A DNA stretch of 64,000 nucleotides from Polyangiaceae bacterium (GCA_015075635.1 JABTUA010000002.1:1426001-1490000), one strand, 5' to 3'. Counted from the first letter of the stretch, positions 39,457 to 48,737 are shown. Numbers and translations: made by a program. Notes: generated from the letters alone by a model not told the origin.

Positions 39457-40413
39457 ATGGCGTTTCGGAGCGCGGAAGAGACCCTGCGCGCGCGCGTTCT
39501 CGAGCTCGAGCGCGAGAACGCCGAGCTTCGCGCCGAGCTCGCCCGCGCGACGGGCAAGGTCCCGCTGGAAGACGCCGGCCCCGACGCGACGCCCATCGGA
39601 GAGCCGATCTGGTCGCCGGGCAGCTCGTGGCTCCTGGGCTGGCATCCGCCCGAGGCGTTGCTCGCCTACACCGGCGAGGCAGATGACCAAGACGTGCTGC
39701 GCTTCTTGCGTGTTGGCGGTGGCGTCGTCGCCGACTTCGCGCTCGCGAAGGACGGCGCCAAGCACACGCTGCGTTTGCCCGGCGCGGTGGTCGCGCCGCT
39801 CGCCGACGGCTCCCTGGCGCGTTTCGTCTGGCCCGGGCACGCGGTCACGACGCGCATCCAGCTGCCGTCGCCGCTGATCGCGCAGCCGCTGCTCGGCGCG
39901 CAGGGCCTGCTCGCGGTCACGGCGGCCCGCGAGCTCCTGACGCTCGACACCGAGCGCCTGTTGGTGATCGAGCGCCGGGCGGTGGACGCGCCGGAGCTCG
40001 ATCGGCTGGGGTTTCGCGACGTGGATCCGCGCCAGCGCCACAACGGCTGGGAGCTCGCGCTCGACACGCAGGACGGCTGGGACCTCAAGGCCTTCCGCCC
40101 GGTTCAGGGTCGCCACTTGTGCGCGCTCGCGCGCAGCTTCGCTGGCAACGCTCAGCTCGCCGCTGGCGTCGCCGCCAGCGGGCAGCGGCGCTTGGCGTGG
40201 TTCCGCGAGGTGGGTGCCGGGGACTTCATCTACCTCTACGACATCGACGCCATGCTGGTCCTGCACAACGTGAGCTTCCTGGTCGAGCCGATGTGCTGGG
40301 CCCTCTGGCAGGAGAACGGCGCGCCCGTCCTGACCGTGCGCGGGCGTGCGCCCAGGGCCACGCTCGACGTTCACGACGGGCACGGCGCGGTGCTCGCGCG
40401 CTGCCAGGTGTGA
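39457..40413 (+). CDS. Conserved-looking protein with N-terminal coiled coil
   Basis: A 318-residue soluble protein. Residues 1-30 form a coiled coil (SAEETLRARVLELERENAEL), followed by mostly beta-rich sequence with aromatic residues and no recognised motif. The frame is open from 39361, but ATG 39457 has a GGAG eight bases upstream and begins cleanly before the coiled coil. No signal peptide. It is separated by only 44 bp from the cytochrome-rhodanese gene and may be co-transcribed. Function unknown. Confidence 0.65.
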   Translation: MAFRSAEETLRARVLELERENAELRAELARATGKVPLEDAGPDATPIGEPIWSPGSSWLLGWHPPEALLAYTGEADDQDVLRFLRVGGGVVADFALAKDGAKHTLRLPGAVVAPLADGSLARFVWPGHAVTTRIQLPSPLIAQPLLGAQGLLAVTAARELLTLDTERLLVIERRAVDAPELDRLGFRDVDPRQRHNGWELALDTQDGWDLKAFRPVQGRHLCALARSFAGNAQLAAGVAASGQRRLAWFREVGAGDFIYLYDIDAMLVLHNVSFLVEPMCWALWQENGAPVLTVRGRAPRATLDVHDGHGAVLARCQV

Positions 40414-40457
40414 CGAGCCAGGTGACGTCCACCGAGCGGTGAACTACGTCCTTCGCC

Positions 40458-41537
40458 ATGCGCTTCCACGCCTTGCTCGCTGCATGCCTCGTCGCCGTCG
40501 CGTGCGGAGGCGCGCAGCAGAGACCAGCGAGCTCGACGGCGAGCCCGGAGGAGGTCGATCGGGGAAAGGCGCTCTACGATCGCTACTGCGCGCTCTGCCA
40601 CGGCGCCGGGGCGGTCGGATACGCCGCGGACAACGCCAATCAGCTCCGCAACTCGACGTTCCTCGAGACGGCCACGGACGAGTTCCTGACGCTGGCCGTC
40701 GAGCGCGGGCGACCGGGAACCCCGATGTCGGCGTTCGGCAAGGCGCACGGCGGCCCGCTCGACCGCGAGGAGATCGCTCGCGTGATCGCCTACCTGCGCT
40801 CGTTCGATCGCGGACCGCTCGTGGACGTACACCTGCGCCAAGTCGAGGGTGATGCGGAGCGCGGCGCCGCCCTCTTCCGGCAGCGCTGCGCCGATTGCCA
40901 CGGCGAGCGCGGCGGCGGCAAGACGGCGCTCAGCCTGAACAACCCCACCTTCCTCGCCACGGCCAGCAACGGCTTCATTCGTCACGCCATCGAGCACGGC
41001 CGGCCCGGCACCCGCATGCCCGCGTTCGGCAAGCTGCTCGATGCCCGGCAGATCGACGATCTGACCGTCGCCATCCGCAGCTGGGCGCGCGCCGTCGAGC
41101 CGGGATCGCCGGCGTCCCACGCCTTGCCCACCCTCGCGGAGCTGGTGCAGAACCCGTCGGGTCCGCGCGCCGAGCTCCCGCTGCGCGACGGTCGCTACGT
41201 CGCGGCGGACGCGTTGGCAGCGGCGCTCCGCGCCGGGTCGCGGCTGGTGATCCTCGACGCGCGTCCGCTCAGCGACTGGCACCGAGGACACATCCCGGGC
41301 GCGTTCCCCATGCCCTTCTACGACGCCGTGGACTCCATCATCGACGCCATCCCCCGGGACGGCACGCTGGTCGTGGCCTACTGCGCTTGCCCCCACGCCG
41401 CGTCGGGCAGAGTCGTGGACGCGCTGCGCGCTCGCGGTATCACCAGCTCCGCGGTGCTCGACGAGGGCATCCTGGTCTGGGCCGAGCGGGGCTACCCGAT
41501 GGTCGCGACCAGCGCGGAGCCGGCGAAGCCGCGTTGA
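40458..41537 (+). CDS. Lipoprotein with two cytochrome c domains and a rhodanese domain
   Basis: A 359-residue envelope protein (signal peptide, lipobox VAVAC). Two c-type heme domains have CALCH (Cys44, Cys47, His48) and CADCH (Cys144, Cys147, His148), each followed by a Met-containing loop (TPM near 90, TRM near 187) that can provide the second heme ligand. The last 120 residues form a rhodanese domain (LVILDARPLSDWHRGHIPG) with the catalytic Cys309 in YCACPHAAS. The fusion suggests an electron-transfer and sulfane-sulfur redox role outside the cytoplasmic membrane. The stop lies one base from the convergent ketosynthase stop. Confidence 0.88.
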   Translation: MRFHALLAACLVAVACGGAQQRPASSTASPEEVDRGKALYDRYCALCHGAGAVGYAADNANQLRNSTFLETATDEFLTLAVERGRPGTPMSAFGKAHGGPLDREEIARVIAYLRSFDRGPLVDVHLRQVEGDAERGAALFRQRCADCHGERGGGKTALSLNNPTFLATASNGFIRHAIEHGRPGTRMPAFGKLLDARQIDDLTVAIRSWARAVEPGSPASHALPTLAELVQNPSGPRAELPLRDGRYVAADALAAALRAGSRLVILDARPLSDWHRGHIPGAFPMPFYDAVDSIIDAIPRDGTLVVAYCACPHAASGRVVDALRARGITSSAVLDEGILVWAERGYPMVATSAEPAKPR

Positions 41538-41538
41538 C

Positions 41539-42765
41539 TCACGCCCGCTCGAACAAGAGCGCAGAGTTGTGCCCGCCGAAGCCCGCGCTGGTCTTGAGCG
41601 CGTAGCGCACGTCGGTGGGGCGCGCCTCGCGCACCAGGTCGATGGCGAACACCGGGTCGAGCTCGTCCACGTTGATGCTCGGGTGCAGCTTCTGATCGCG
41701 GAGCGAGCACACGCAGGCGATGGCCTCGGCGGCGCCGGCGCCGCCGAGCAGGTGGCCGATCATGCTCTTCGTGGCCGAGATCGGGATCTGCGCGAGCCCG
41801 TCGCCGAACACCGCCAGGAGCGCTTTGTATTCGGCCACGTCGCCGGCCGGGGTCGAGGTCGCGTGCGGGTTCAGGTAGCCGACCTCCGCCGGCTGGATCG
41901 CCGCGCGCCGGAGCGCGGCCTCGATCGCGAGCTTCAGGCCCAGGCCCTCCGGGTGCGGGCGCGTCACGTGCTCGGCGTCGCTCGACATGCCCCAGCCAAC
42001 GAGCCACGCGATGGGGCGCGCGCCGCGCCGCGCGGCGTGGGCCTCGCTCTCGAGCACCAGCGCGCCCGCGCCCTCGCCGATCACGAAGCCGCTGCGGTCC
42101 TTGTCGTAGGGCCGCGAGGCGCGCTTCGGATCACCCTTGAACGACTTGGCGAGCGCGCGGGCGTTGCCGAAGCCGGCGATGGTGCTGGGGCAGGTGGCTG
42201 CCTCGCCGCCACCGGCGATGACCACGTCGGCGTCGCCGCTCTGGATCAAGAGTGCGCCGAGCGCGATGGAGTGCGCGCTGGTCGCGCACGCGCTCGCCAC
42301 GTTGAAGCTCGGGCCCATGAAACCGAACTTGGTGGCGATCAGCCCCGCCAGCGCGTTCGGCATCGACGCCGGGATGAAATACGGGCTCACCGCACGCGGA
42401 CCGCGGGTCGCGACCCGCTGCACTTGCTCGACGAAGATCTCGACCGCGCCCTGCCCCGAGGACACCAGCGCCGCCACCCGCGTCTTGTCCACGTCCTCGA
42501 GCCGCGCCTGCCGGATGGCCTCGGTCGCCGCCGCGAGCCCGAGCTGCACGACGCGGCCGGTGTAGTCGATCTCGCGGGACTCGAGCACCGAGAGCGGGTC
42601 GAAGCCGCGCACGCTCGCCGCGATGTCGGTGCGGAGCTTGTCGGTCGAGAACTCGGTGATGAAGTCCACCCCGGAGCGCCCGGCGCACAGGCCCTGCCAG
42701 TAGGTCTCCACGTCGAGTCCCAGGGGGCTCAGGATCCCGAGTCCGGTGACGGCGACCTTCGGCAC
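41539..42765 (-). CDS. Beta-ketoacyl-ACP synthase (KAS II/FabF-type)
   Basis: A 408-residue condensing enzyme. The catalytic triad is complete: Cys160 in VASACATSAHS, His in LNPHATSTPAGD, and His in KSMIGHLLGG. KAS enzymes extend an acyl chain with malonyl-ACP. It is read away from the FAAL operon across 128 bp, so it may be the condensing enzyme of that pathway instead of the housekeeping fatty-acid copy. No FabG, FabZ or ACP is next to it on its own strand. The N-terminal VAVTGLGILSPLG is typical. Length matches FabF. Confidence 0.93.
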   Translation of the reverse strand: MPKVAVTGLGILSPLGLDVETYWQGLCAGRSGVDFITEFSTDKLRTDIAASVRGFDPLSVLESREIDYTGRVVQLGLAAATEAIRQARLEDVDKTRVAALVSSGQGAVEIFVEQVQRVATRGPRAVSPYFIPASMPNALAGLIATKFGFMGPSFNVASACATSAHSIALGALLIQSGDADVVIAGGGEAATCPSTIAGFGNARALAKSFKGDPKRASRPYDKDRSGFVIGEGAGALVLESEAHAARRGARPIAWLVGWGMSSDAEHVTRPHPEGLGLKLAIEAALRRAAIQPAEVGYLNPHATSTPAGDVAEYKALLAVFGDGLAQIPISATKSMIGHLLGGAGAAEAIACVCSLRDQKLHPSINVDELDPVFAIDLVREARPTDVRYALKTSAGFGGHNSALLFERA

Positions 42766-42893
42766 CCGAGGCTTCTAGCCCAGATCGGCGGAGCGAACGG
42801 CGCAGTTCTTTCCACCTCGCCGAGCCCGAGCGGGGTCCCCAGTTGATCCAAATCATTTCCGCCCGGCGCCGAGAGTGTTCCGACTCGGTGCAC
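42766..42893. promoter_or_regulatory. Divergent regulatory region between ketosynthase and FAAL operon
   Basis: These 128 bp separate the ketoacyl synthase from the five-gene operon and must hold promoters for both. No obvious -35/-10 or sigma-54 element is visible. If the two sides are one pathway, they may be co-regulated here. Confidence 0.35.
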
Positions 42894-44603
42894 ATGGCCG
42901 AATCGGACCTTGGGCCGGCGCTGCTCGAGAGCGCGGACCCCAACTCCCCACCCCACGAGACCCTGCTCGGCGCGCTCGACGCCGCGGTGGACAGCGGGGC
43001 ACCTTTCCTCACCCTGCACCAGGGGCGGCAGCGCACGGAGCTGACGTATCGTCAGGCTCGGGAGGGCGCCTGGCGCGTCGCCGCCGCGCTGCGCTCCCGC
43101 GGGATCCGGCGCGGGGACCGCGTGGCGCTCCTGGTACCGACCTCGGCCCTGTTCGTCGAGGCGCTGCTCGGCTCGATGTTGGCCGGGGCCATCCCGGTGC
43201 CGCTCGCCTCGCCGATGACCTTCGGCGGCGTCGAGCGCTACCTGAAGAACCTCACGGTCATCTTGAAGGACGCGGGGGCCGAGTGGCTCGTGACCTACCC
43301 GCGCATCAAGGAGGCCGTCGCCGGCGACGACACGCTTCGCGCGCTGCTCGGCAACGTGATCACGGAGGCCGATCTGGACGGCGCGGCGCCCATCGATCCT
43401 CGGAGCGCGTCGCTGTCCGGCTCGGACATCGCCTTCCTGCAATACACCTCGGGCACCACGGGCAAGCCCAAGGGCGTGATGATCTCGCACCGCGCTCTGG
43501 TCTCGAACACCTACGCCATCGCCCGCGGCATGTCGCAGACCGCCGACGACGTCGGCGTCAGCTGGCTGCCGCTCTTCCACGACATGGGCCTGATCGGCGC
43601 GCTGCTCCGGTCCATCTGCCACCCGGGCCCGCTGCACGTGATGCCGCCGGAGCGCTTCATCGTGAAGCCCATCGGCTGGCTCAAGCTGATGAGCGAGGTC
43701 GGCGCCACGCTCTCGCCGGCGCCGAACTTCGCCTACGATCTCTGCACCGCGCGCATCGCCGAGCTCGAGGACCTGCGCCTCGACCGCTGGCGCGTCGCGC
43801 TGAACGGCTCCGAGCCCGTACACGGCCCCACTCTCTCGCGTTTCTTCGAGAAATTCGGCCCGGTGGGCTTCGCCCCGAGCGCGATGATGCCGGTCTACGG
43901 CATGGCCGAGGCCACGCTCGCCGTGACCTTTTCTCCCGTGGGACGCGGCTCCGCCACGCTGGGCGTGGACCGCCGCACGCTCGAGGAGCAAGGCCGCGTG
44001 CTGCGCTCGAACGCGCCCGATGCACGGGCCGCCGTGTCGGTCGGCAAGCCGCTGGCCGGCACCCGCGTGTCGATCGTGGACGAGCACGGCAAGCAGGTCG
44101 AGGCCGGCGTGGTCGGCGAGGTGCGCGTGGCCGGGCCTTCGCTCATGGACGGCTACTTCAGGAACGACGAGGCCAGCGCAGCGGTGCTGAAGGACGGCTG
44201 GCTCTCCACCGGCGACCTCGGCTTCATCGCCGACGGCACGCTGTTCATCGCCGGCCGGGCCAAGGAGATGGTGATCAAGGCCGGCCGCAACCTCTACCCG
44301 TACGACGTCGAGCGCGTGGTCGGCGAGCTCGCCGGCGTGCGCTTGGGCGGAGTCGCCGCCTTCGGTCGCGAGAACGAGAGCACCGGCACCGACGACCTGG
44401 TCGTGGTGGCCGAGACCAGCGAGACGGATCCGACGGGCCGCGAGGCGCTCACCCGTGCCATTCGCGGTGAGGTCCTCGCCGTGCTCGGCATCGGCGTGGA
44501 CGACGTGCGCCTCTGGCCGGTCGGGGCGGTGCCGCGCACCTCCAGCGGCAAGATCCGTCGCAAGGAGTGCGCGCGCCTGGTCACGGAGGCGGGGCCCGCT
44601 TGA
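42894..44603 (+). CDS. Fatty-acyl-AMP ligase (FAAL-like)
   Basis: A 569-residue ANL-superfamily enzyme. The P-loop is YTSGTTGKPKGVMISH and the gate region SWLPLFHDMGLIGALLR is characteristic of FAALs; near the C-terminus the KEMVIKAGRNLYPYDVE (adenylation core) and the catalytic Lys in GKIRR are present. FAALs activate a fatty acid as the acyl-adenylate and transfer it to an ACP, not to CoA. The frame extends upstream to a TTG at 42843; ATG 42894 is the likely start. The stop overlaps the next start by 4 bp (TTGA), so the two genes are translationally coupled. It probably loads the ACP encoded two genes downstream. Confidence 0.9.
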   Translation: MAESDLGPALLESADPNSPPHETLLGALDAAVDSGAPFLTLHQGRQRTELTYRQAREGAWRVAAALRSRGIRRGDRVALLVPTSALFVEALLGSMLAGAIPVPLASPMTFGGVERYLKNLTVILKDAGAEWLVTYPRIKEAVAGDDTLRALLGNVITEADLDGAAPIDPRSASLSGSDIAFLQYTSGTTGKPKGVMISHRALVSNTYAIARGMSQTADDVGVSWLPLFHDMGLIGALLRSICHPGPLHVMPPERFIVKPIGWLKLMSEVGATLSPAPNFAYDLCTARIAELEDLRLDRWRVALNGSEPVHGPTLSRFFEKFGPVGFAPSAMMPVYGMAEATLAVTFSPVGRGSATLGVDRRTLEEQGRVLRSNAPDARAAVSVGKPLAGTRVSIVDEHGKQVEAGVVGEVRVAGPSLMDGYFRNDEASAAVLKDGWLSTGDLGFIADGTLFIAGRAKEMVIKAGRNLYPYDVERVVGELAGVRLGGVAAFGRENESTGTDDLVVVAETSETDPTGREALTRAIRGEVLAVLGIGVDDVRLWPVGAVPRTSSGKIRRKECARLVTEAGPA

Positions 44604-45616
44604 AGCGCGCGCTGGTCATCGGTGGCACCGGGTTCATCGGCGTGAACCTGGTGGACGCGTTGCTCGCGGAGGGCGTCGCCGTGCGCGTGACGACCCGCCC
44701 GGGCAGCGCGACTCTGCTCCTGCGCAAGCGCGCGGTCGAGCGCGCGCCGGCGTCGCTGGAGGAGCCGGAGGCCCTCTGCCGCGCCATGGACGGCTGTGAC
44801 ACGGTGTTCCTCACCGGCGCGTATTACCCCCGCTACTCGCTGGATCTCGACGCCGCCCTCGCCGAAGGCGTACCGGGCGTGAAGAACGCTTGTGACGCCG
44901 CCCTGGCCGCTGGCGTCGAGCGCTTCGTCTACACCTCCACCATCGCCACCCTCGCGGCTGCGCCCGCGGGCCGCCTCGCCGACGAGCGCGACGTGATGGC
45001 CGAGATGCCCACGGGCAGCGTGTACCGCGCGGTGAAGTGGGCCATGGAGCAGGAGGTCGAGGCGGCGCGCGCGCGCGGACTGCCGGTGGTGACGCTCCTG
45101 CCGGGCGGCTGCGTCGGACCGAACGACGTCCGCGTCGGCACCGGCGCCTTCATCGTCGGCGTGGTGCGCGGTCTCTTGCCCTGGCTCGTGGACGGCACCG
45201 TGAACATGGTGGACGTCGCCGACGTCGCGAAGGCTCACGTGCGCGCGGCCCGCGCCGAGAGCGGCGCGCGCTTCTGCCTGGGCGGCCACGACATGCAGAT
45301 CCGCGCGCTGCTCGAGCGCGTGCAGAGGCGCTACGGTGGCCGCGTCCCGACGCTCGAGCTCGACCCCGAGGAGGCCCGCGCCCGCGCCGAGGCCGACGAG
45401 CGCGCCGCCGCACCCAAGCGCGAGCGCGTGCCGGTCCCGCGCGAGATGGTCGATCTCATCACCACGGGGCAGCCCGTGTCGAACGCCCGCGCCGAGCGAG
45501 AGCTCGGCATCGAGTTCACCCCCTTGGACGAAGCCTTGGACCGCGCGCACGCCTGGTTCGCGAAGCTCAAGCTCGTCCCAGCCGTCGAATCCCGGAGGAA
45601 TCATGAGCACGCCTAA
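44600..45616 (+). CDS. NAD-dependent epimerase/dehydratase-family reductase
   Basis: A 338-residue extended short-chain dehydrogenase. The cofactor loop is VIGGTGFIGVNL and the active site is YRAVKWAMEQE with an upstream Ser/Thr in YTSTIATLA. It resembles the dihydroflavonol-4-reductase/3-beta-hydroxysteroid-dehydrogenase branch, and in a lipid pathway would reduce a beta-keto or aldehyde group (compare OleD). A TTG at 44600 overlaps the FAAL stop; this start places the motif at residue 8, as expected. The next gene overlaps by 14 bp. Confidence 0.87.
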   Translation: MKRALVIGGTGFIGVNLVDALLAEGVAVRVTTRPGSATLLLRKRAVERAPASLEEPEALCRAMDGCDTVFLTGAYYPRYSLDLDAALAEGVPGVKNACDAALAAGVERFVYTSTIATLAAAPAGRLADERDVMAEMPTGSVYRAVKWAMEQEVEAARARGLPVVTLLPGGCVGPNDVRVGTGAFIVGVVRGLLPWLVDGTVNMVDVADVAKAHVRAARAESGARFCLGGHDMQIRALLERVQRRYGGRVPTLELDPEEARARAEADERAAAPKRERVPVPREMVDLITTGQPVSNARAERELGIEFTPLDEALDRAHAWFAKLKLVPAVESRRNHEHA

Positions 45617-45878
45617 CGCCCCGAGCCGCGACCGTGTGGTCGCCATGGTCGCCAAAATCCTGAAGCTGGACGCCGCCAAGATCAGCGGCAGCGATCGACT
45701 GCGCGAGGATCTGGGCATGGACTCCCTGGCGAGCCTCGAGCTCCTGTCCTGCATCAGCGACGAGCTGGACGTGGACATCGAGCTCGACGAGGCCATGGAG
45801 CTCGTCACCATCGACGACGCGTGCTCCTTCGTGGACCGCGTCACCCTGGAGCAACGTGGCGCAAGCGCCGCCTCCTGA
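45603..45878 (+). CDS. Acyl carrier protein
   Basis: A 91-residue ACP. The 4'-phosphopantetheine site is Ser41 in LREDLGMDSLASLELL, and the fold is acidic and helical (SDELDVDIELDEAM). The ATG lies inside the reductase gene (14-bp overlap) and the downstream acyl-CoA dehydrogenase overlaps it by 23 bp, so expression is strictly coupled. It is probably the carrier loaded by the FAAL two genes upstream. No phosphopantetheinyl transferase is in the window. Confidence 0.92.
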   Translation: MSTPNAPSRDRVVAMVAKILKLDAAKISGSDRLREDLGMDSLASLELLSCISDELDVDIELDEAMELVTIDDACSFVDRVTLEQRGASAAS

Positions 45879-47448
45879 GCCCGTCGCGATCGGGCTCGGC
45901 GATCCGGCGGCGCTCGGCGCCGGCCTGGCGGTCGCGCACGCCACCGCGGCGGAGGCCGAGGCGCTGCCGATGGTGCTCGGCGAGAGCAAGCGCCTGCTCG
46001 CGAGCCTGTGCGACGCCGCTCGCATCGATCGCGAGGGCGTCATTCCCCTGGAGGTCCGCCGCGCGCTCGGCGAAGCCGGGCTCTTCGGGCTCACGGTTCC
46101 GGACGCGCACGGCGGCGCGGGTTTCTCCCTCAAGGCTGCCTGCGCGGTGATCGCCGGAATGGCGGAGATCGAGCGCTCCACCGCCATCATGGTCGGCCTG
46201 CACTCGGGCCTGGGAACGCGCCCGCTGGTCGAGCTCGGCAGCCAGGAGCTGAAGGCCCAGATGCTGCCCGAGATCGCGGCCGGCGAGCGCATCGCGGCCT
46301 TCGGCGCCACCGAGGCCGAGGCGGGCTCGGATCTCACCGGCATCCGCACCACCGGCACGGAGGTGGACGGCGGCCTGCGCCTGGACGGCGAGAAGGTGTA
46401 CGTGACCAACGGCGGCTTCGCCGGCTGCTTCACGGTGCTCGCCCGCACTCCGGGCCTGGGCGGGGCGCGCGCTCACTCGCTGGTGTTCGTGCCCCGCGAC
46501 ACGACCGGCGTGAGCATCGGGCCCGAGGAGGAAAAGCTCGGCATCCGCGGCTCCTCCACCGTGACGGTCACGTTCGAGAACGCGGTCGTGCCCCGCTCGA
46601 TGATCCTGGGCGAGCCCGGCAAGGGCATCGAGCAGGCGCACGCGGCCCTCTCCTGGGGTCGCACGCTGATGGCGGCGGGCTGCGTCGGCACCGCGCGCGC
46701 CGCTCTCGAGCTCACGCTCTCCCACGTCACCTCGCGCCGGCAGTCCAATCGCCCCATCGGCGACTTCGGCGCTTCGCGTGCCCACGTCGCGCGCATGGCC
46801 TCGCGGCTCTACGCCAGCGAGACCCTGGTGCGCTGGGTGGGACACGCGCTCGCGAGCGGGCAACCCGTGGACGAGCTCTCGCTCGCGGCCAAGGTGCTGT
46901 GCAGCGAGGCGAGCTTCGAGATCTGCGATCGGGCCATCCAGCTCCACGGCGCGCTGGGCTTCATCGAGCCGACGGGCGTGGCGCGCCTGCTCCGCGACTG
47001 CCGCATCACCCGCATCTTCGAGGGCGCGAACGACGTGCTCCTGGTGCGGGGCGGGGCCGCGGTGCTGGGGCGCAAGCAGCTCGAGTCAGCGCGCTTTGCG
47101 CTGCCCGGACCGCTGGACCGCGAAGCCAAGGCCTGGGACGCGCTCCGCGCCCGCTTCGTGGACGCCTGCCTGAGCGTGCGCGCCGAGCACGGCGTGGGTG
47201 TGGTGCGGCACCAGCTGGTGCTCCAGGCCGTGGCCCGCGCGAACCTGGCGCTCACCGCGGCCCTCGCGTCGCTCCTGCGCGCGCACGCGCGACCCGACGA
47301 GGCCGCGCTGGCCAAGCACGCCGTCGAAGATCTGATGCTCGAAGCCGAAGAGCACCTGAACGACCTCGCGCGCGCGGTGCGCGACGAGTCCCGAGCCCAC
47401 GCGCTGAGCGAAGAGCTCTACGCATCGAAGAAAGAACCGTCGCCATGA
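45856..47448 (+). CDS. Acyl-CoA dehydrogenase-family flavoenzyme
   Basis: A 530-residue member of the acyl-CoA dehydrogenase superfamily, which introduces an alpha,beta double bond using FAD. Signature segments include the FATEAEAGSDLTGIR-like FGATEAEAGSDLTGIR, the LGIRGSSTVTVTFEN loop, and ASFEICDRAIQLHGALGFI with IFEGANDVLL near the C-terminus; the last 120 residues form an additional helical extension typical of longer members. In this operon the substrate may be the acyl-ACP. A GTG at 45856 starts inside the ACP gene, and the stop overlaps the radical SAM start (ATGA). Confidence 0.9.
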   Translation: MAQAPPPEPVAIGLGDPAALGAGLAVAHATAAEAEALPMVLGESKRLLASLCDAARIDREGVIPLEVRRALGEAGLFGLTVPDAHGGAGFSLKAACAVIAGMAEIERSTAIMVGLHSGLGTRPLVELGSQELKAQMLPEIAAGERIAAFGATEAEAGSDLTGIRTTGTEVDGGLRLDGEKVYVTNGGFAGCFTVLARTPGLGGARAHSLVFVPRDTTGVSIGPEEEKLGIRGSSTVTVTFENAVVPRSMILGEPGKGIEQAHAALSWGRTLMAAGCVGTARAALELTLSHVTSRRQSNRPIGDFGASRAHVARMASRLYASETLVRWVGHALASGQPVDELSLAAKVLCSEASFEICDRAIQLHGALGFIEPTGVARLLRDCRITRIFEGANDVLLVRGGAAVLGRKQLESARFALPGPLDREAKAWDALRARFVDACLSVRAEHGVGVVRHQLVLQAVARANLALTAALASLLRAHARPDEAALAKHAVEDLMLEAEEHLNDLARAVRDESRAHALSEELYASKKEPSP

Positions 47449-48737
47449 AGCTCCGCTTCGTCTACCCCAAGTTCTCCCGCCACGCCGAGCACCACCCGGA
47501 GCTGCGCGAGGCCGTACCCTGCAACGAGTACTTCGGCCCGCCGTCGCTCGGCATCGCCTGCCTGGCCGCGGTGACGCCCGAGAGCTGGGACTACGACTTC
47601 CGCGACGACCGCGTCGAAGACATCGGCCTCGACGACGACGTGGACCTGGTCGCGCTCTCGTTCTTCACGCCCGCCGCCACCCGCGGCCTCGAGCTGGCCG
47701 ACGAGTTCCGCGCGCGCGGCAAGAAGGTGGTGATGGGCGGCATCTTCCCCACCATGATGCCCGACGTGGCCGCGGCCCACGCCGACGCCATCGTCGTCGG
47801 CGAAGGTGAGGGCGTCTGGGGCGACGTGCTCGCCGACGCCAAGGCCGGCACGCTCGAGCCCCGCTACGGCGGCTCCGCGGTCGATCCCTCGACCTTGCCC
47901 CTGCCCAAGGTCGGCCTCTACATCGACAAGGAGAACGACGTCTACCGGCCCGACGACTACCCGGTGCAGATCGCCCGCGGCTGCCCGCTCAAGTGCTTCG
48001 CCTGCGTCTTGCCGACCAGCATGGGGCCGAAGCTCCGCCACTTCGGCACCGAGCACACGCTGGCGCAGATCGATCAGCTCGCCGAGCGCGGCAAGCTCGG
48101 CTCGCTCACCGAGGACACCAGCCTGTTCTTCGGCTCGGGAACCCAGCGCCGCTTCGGCTGGCTGCTCGACGCGCTGACCGAGCGCGACGGCCCGGCGCCC
48201 ATCAGCTACCTGGGCACCAGCATGCCGATGATCCGCGCCACCTCGAGCGAGTTCCTGACCCGCATGCGCAAGGCCGGCATCAACATGTTCTACCTGGTGG
48301 GCGGCTTCGATCCGTTCACGATGAAGGCCTTCACCGGCAAGCACCCCGACGCCCTTCAGAACGCCCACGACGCGGTGAAGAAGGCCTTCGATCACGGCAT
48401 CGAGCCGTACACCTCGTTCCTGGTCGGCAACGACGACGACGACGAGGGCACCTTCGATCGCATGCTCGAGTTCGCCGACAAAGCCGGCATCCGCAAGGCC
48501 GAGTTCGCCATCCTCACGCCCTACCCGGGCACCGCCATCTGGCAGCGCTTCGTGGCCGAGGAGCGCATCATCGACCGCACCTGGGCGCGCTACAACGACG
48601 CCAACGTGGTCTTCCGCCCCAAGCACATGAGCCCCGAGCGCCTGCTCGCGGGTTACCTGTACCTGTGGAAGGAGTTCTACCGCTCGCGGCAGGAGCTGCG
48701 GAGCCTGGGGCGGGAAGAGCGGACGATCCAGTTCTGA
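47445..48737 (+). CDS. Cobalamin-binding-type radical SAM enzyme
   Basis: A 430-residue enzyme. The N-terminal 150 residues look like a B12-binding Rossmann domain (VALSFFTPAATRGLELADEF, VMGGIFPTMMPD, VVGEGEG), without the DxHxxG motif, as in many BchE-like enzymes. The [4Fe-4S] motif is Cys180, Cys184 and Cys187 in RGCPLKCFAC. Such enzymes methylate or rearrange unactivated carbon. Last gene of the operon, ATGA-coupled to the dehydrogenase. The final 74 bp are copied at 50010, beyond a broken transposase, and the transposase frame runs antisense into this gene. Confidence 0.9.
   Translation: MKLRFVYPKFSRHAEHHPELREAVPCNEYFGPPSLGIACLAAVTPESWDYDFRDDRVEDIGLDDDVDLVALSFFTPAATRGLELADEFRARGKKVVMGGIFPTMMPDVAAAHADAIVVGEGEGVWGDVLADAKAGTLEPRYGGSAVDPSTLPLPKVGLYIDKENDVYRPDDYPVQIARGCPLKCFACVLPTSMGPKLRHFGTEHTLAQIDQLAERGKLGSLTEDTSLFFGSGTQRRFGWLLDALTERDGPAPISYLGTSMPMIRATSSEFLTRMRKAGINMFYLVGGFDPFTMKAFTGKHPDALQNAHDAVKKAFDHGIEPYTSFLVGNDDDDEGTFDRMLEFADKAGIRKAEFAILTPYPGTAIWQRFVAEERIIDRTWARYNDANVVFRPKHMSPERLLAGYLYLWKEFYRSRQELRSLGREERTIQF
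48664..48737 (+). repeat. 74-bp direct repeat, copy 1 (3' end of radical SAM gene)
   Basis: This copy is the final 23 codons and stop of the radical SAM gene. Copy 2 is at 50010-50083. 71 of 74 bases agree. The three differences are CGG to CGC, CTG to CTC and CGG to CGC; all are synonymous in the radical SAM frame. Confidence 0.92.
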
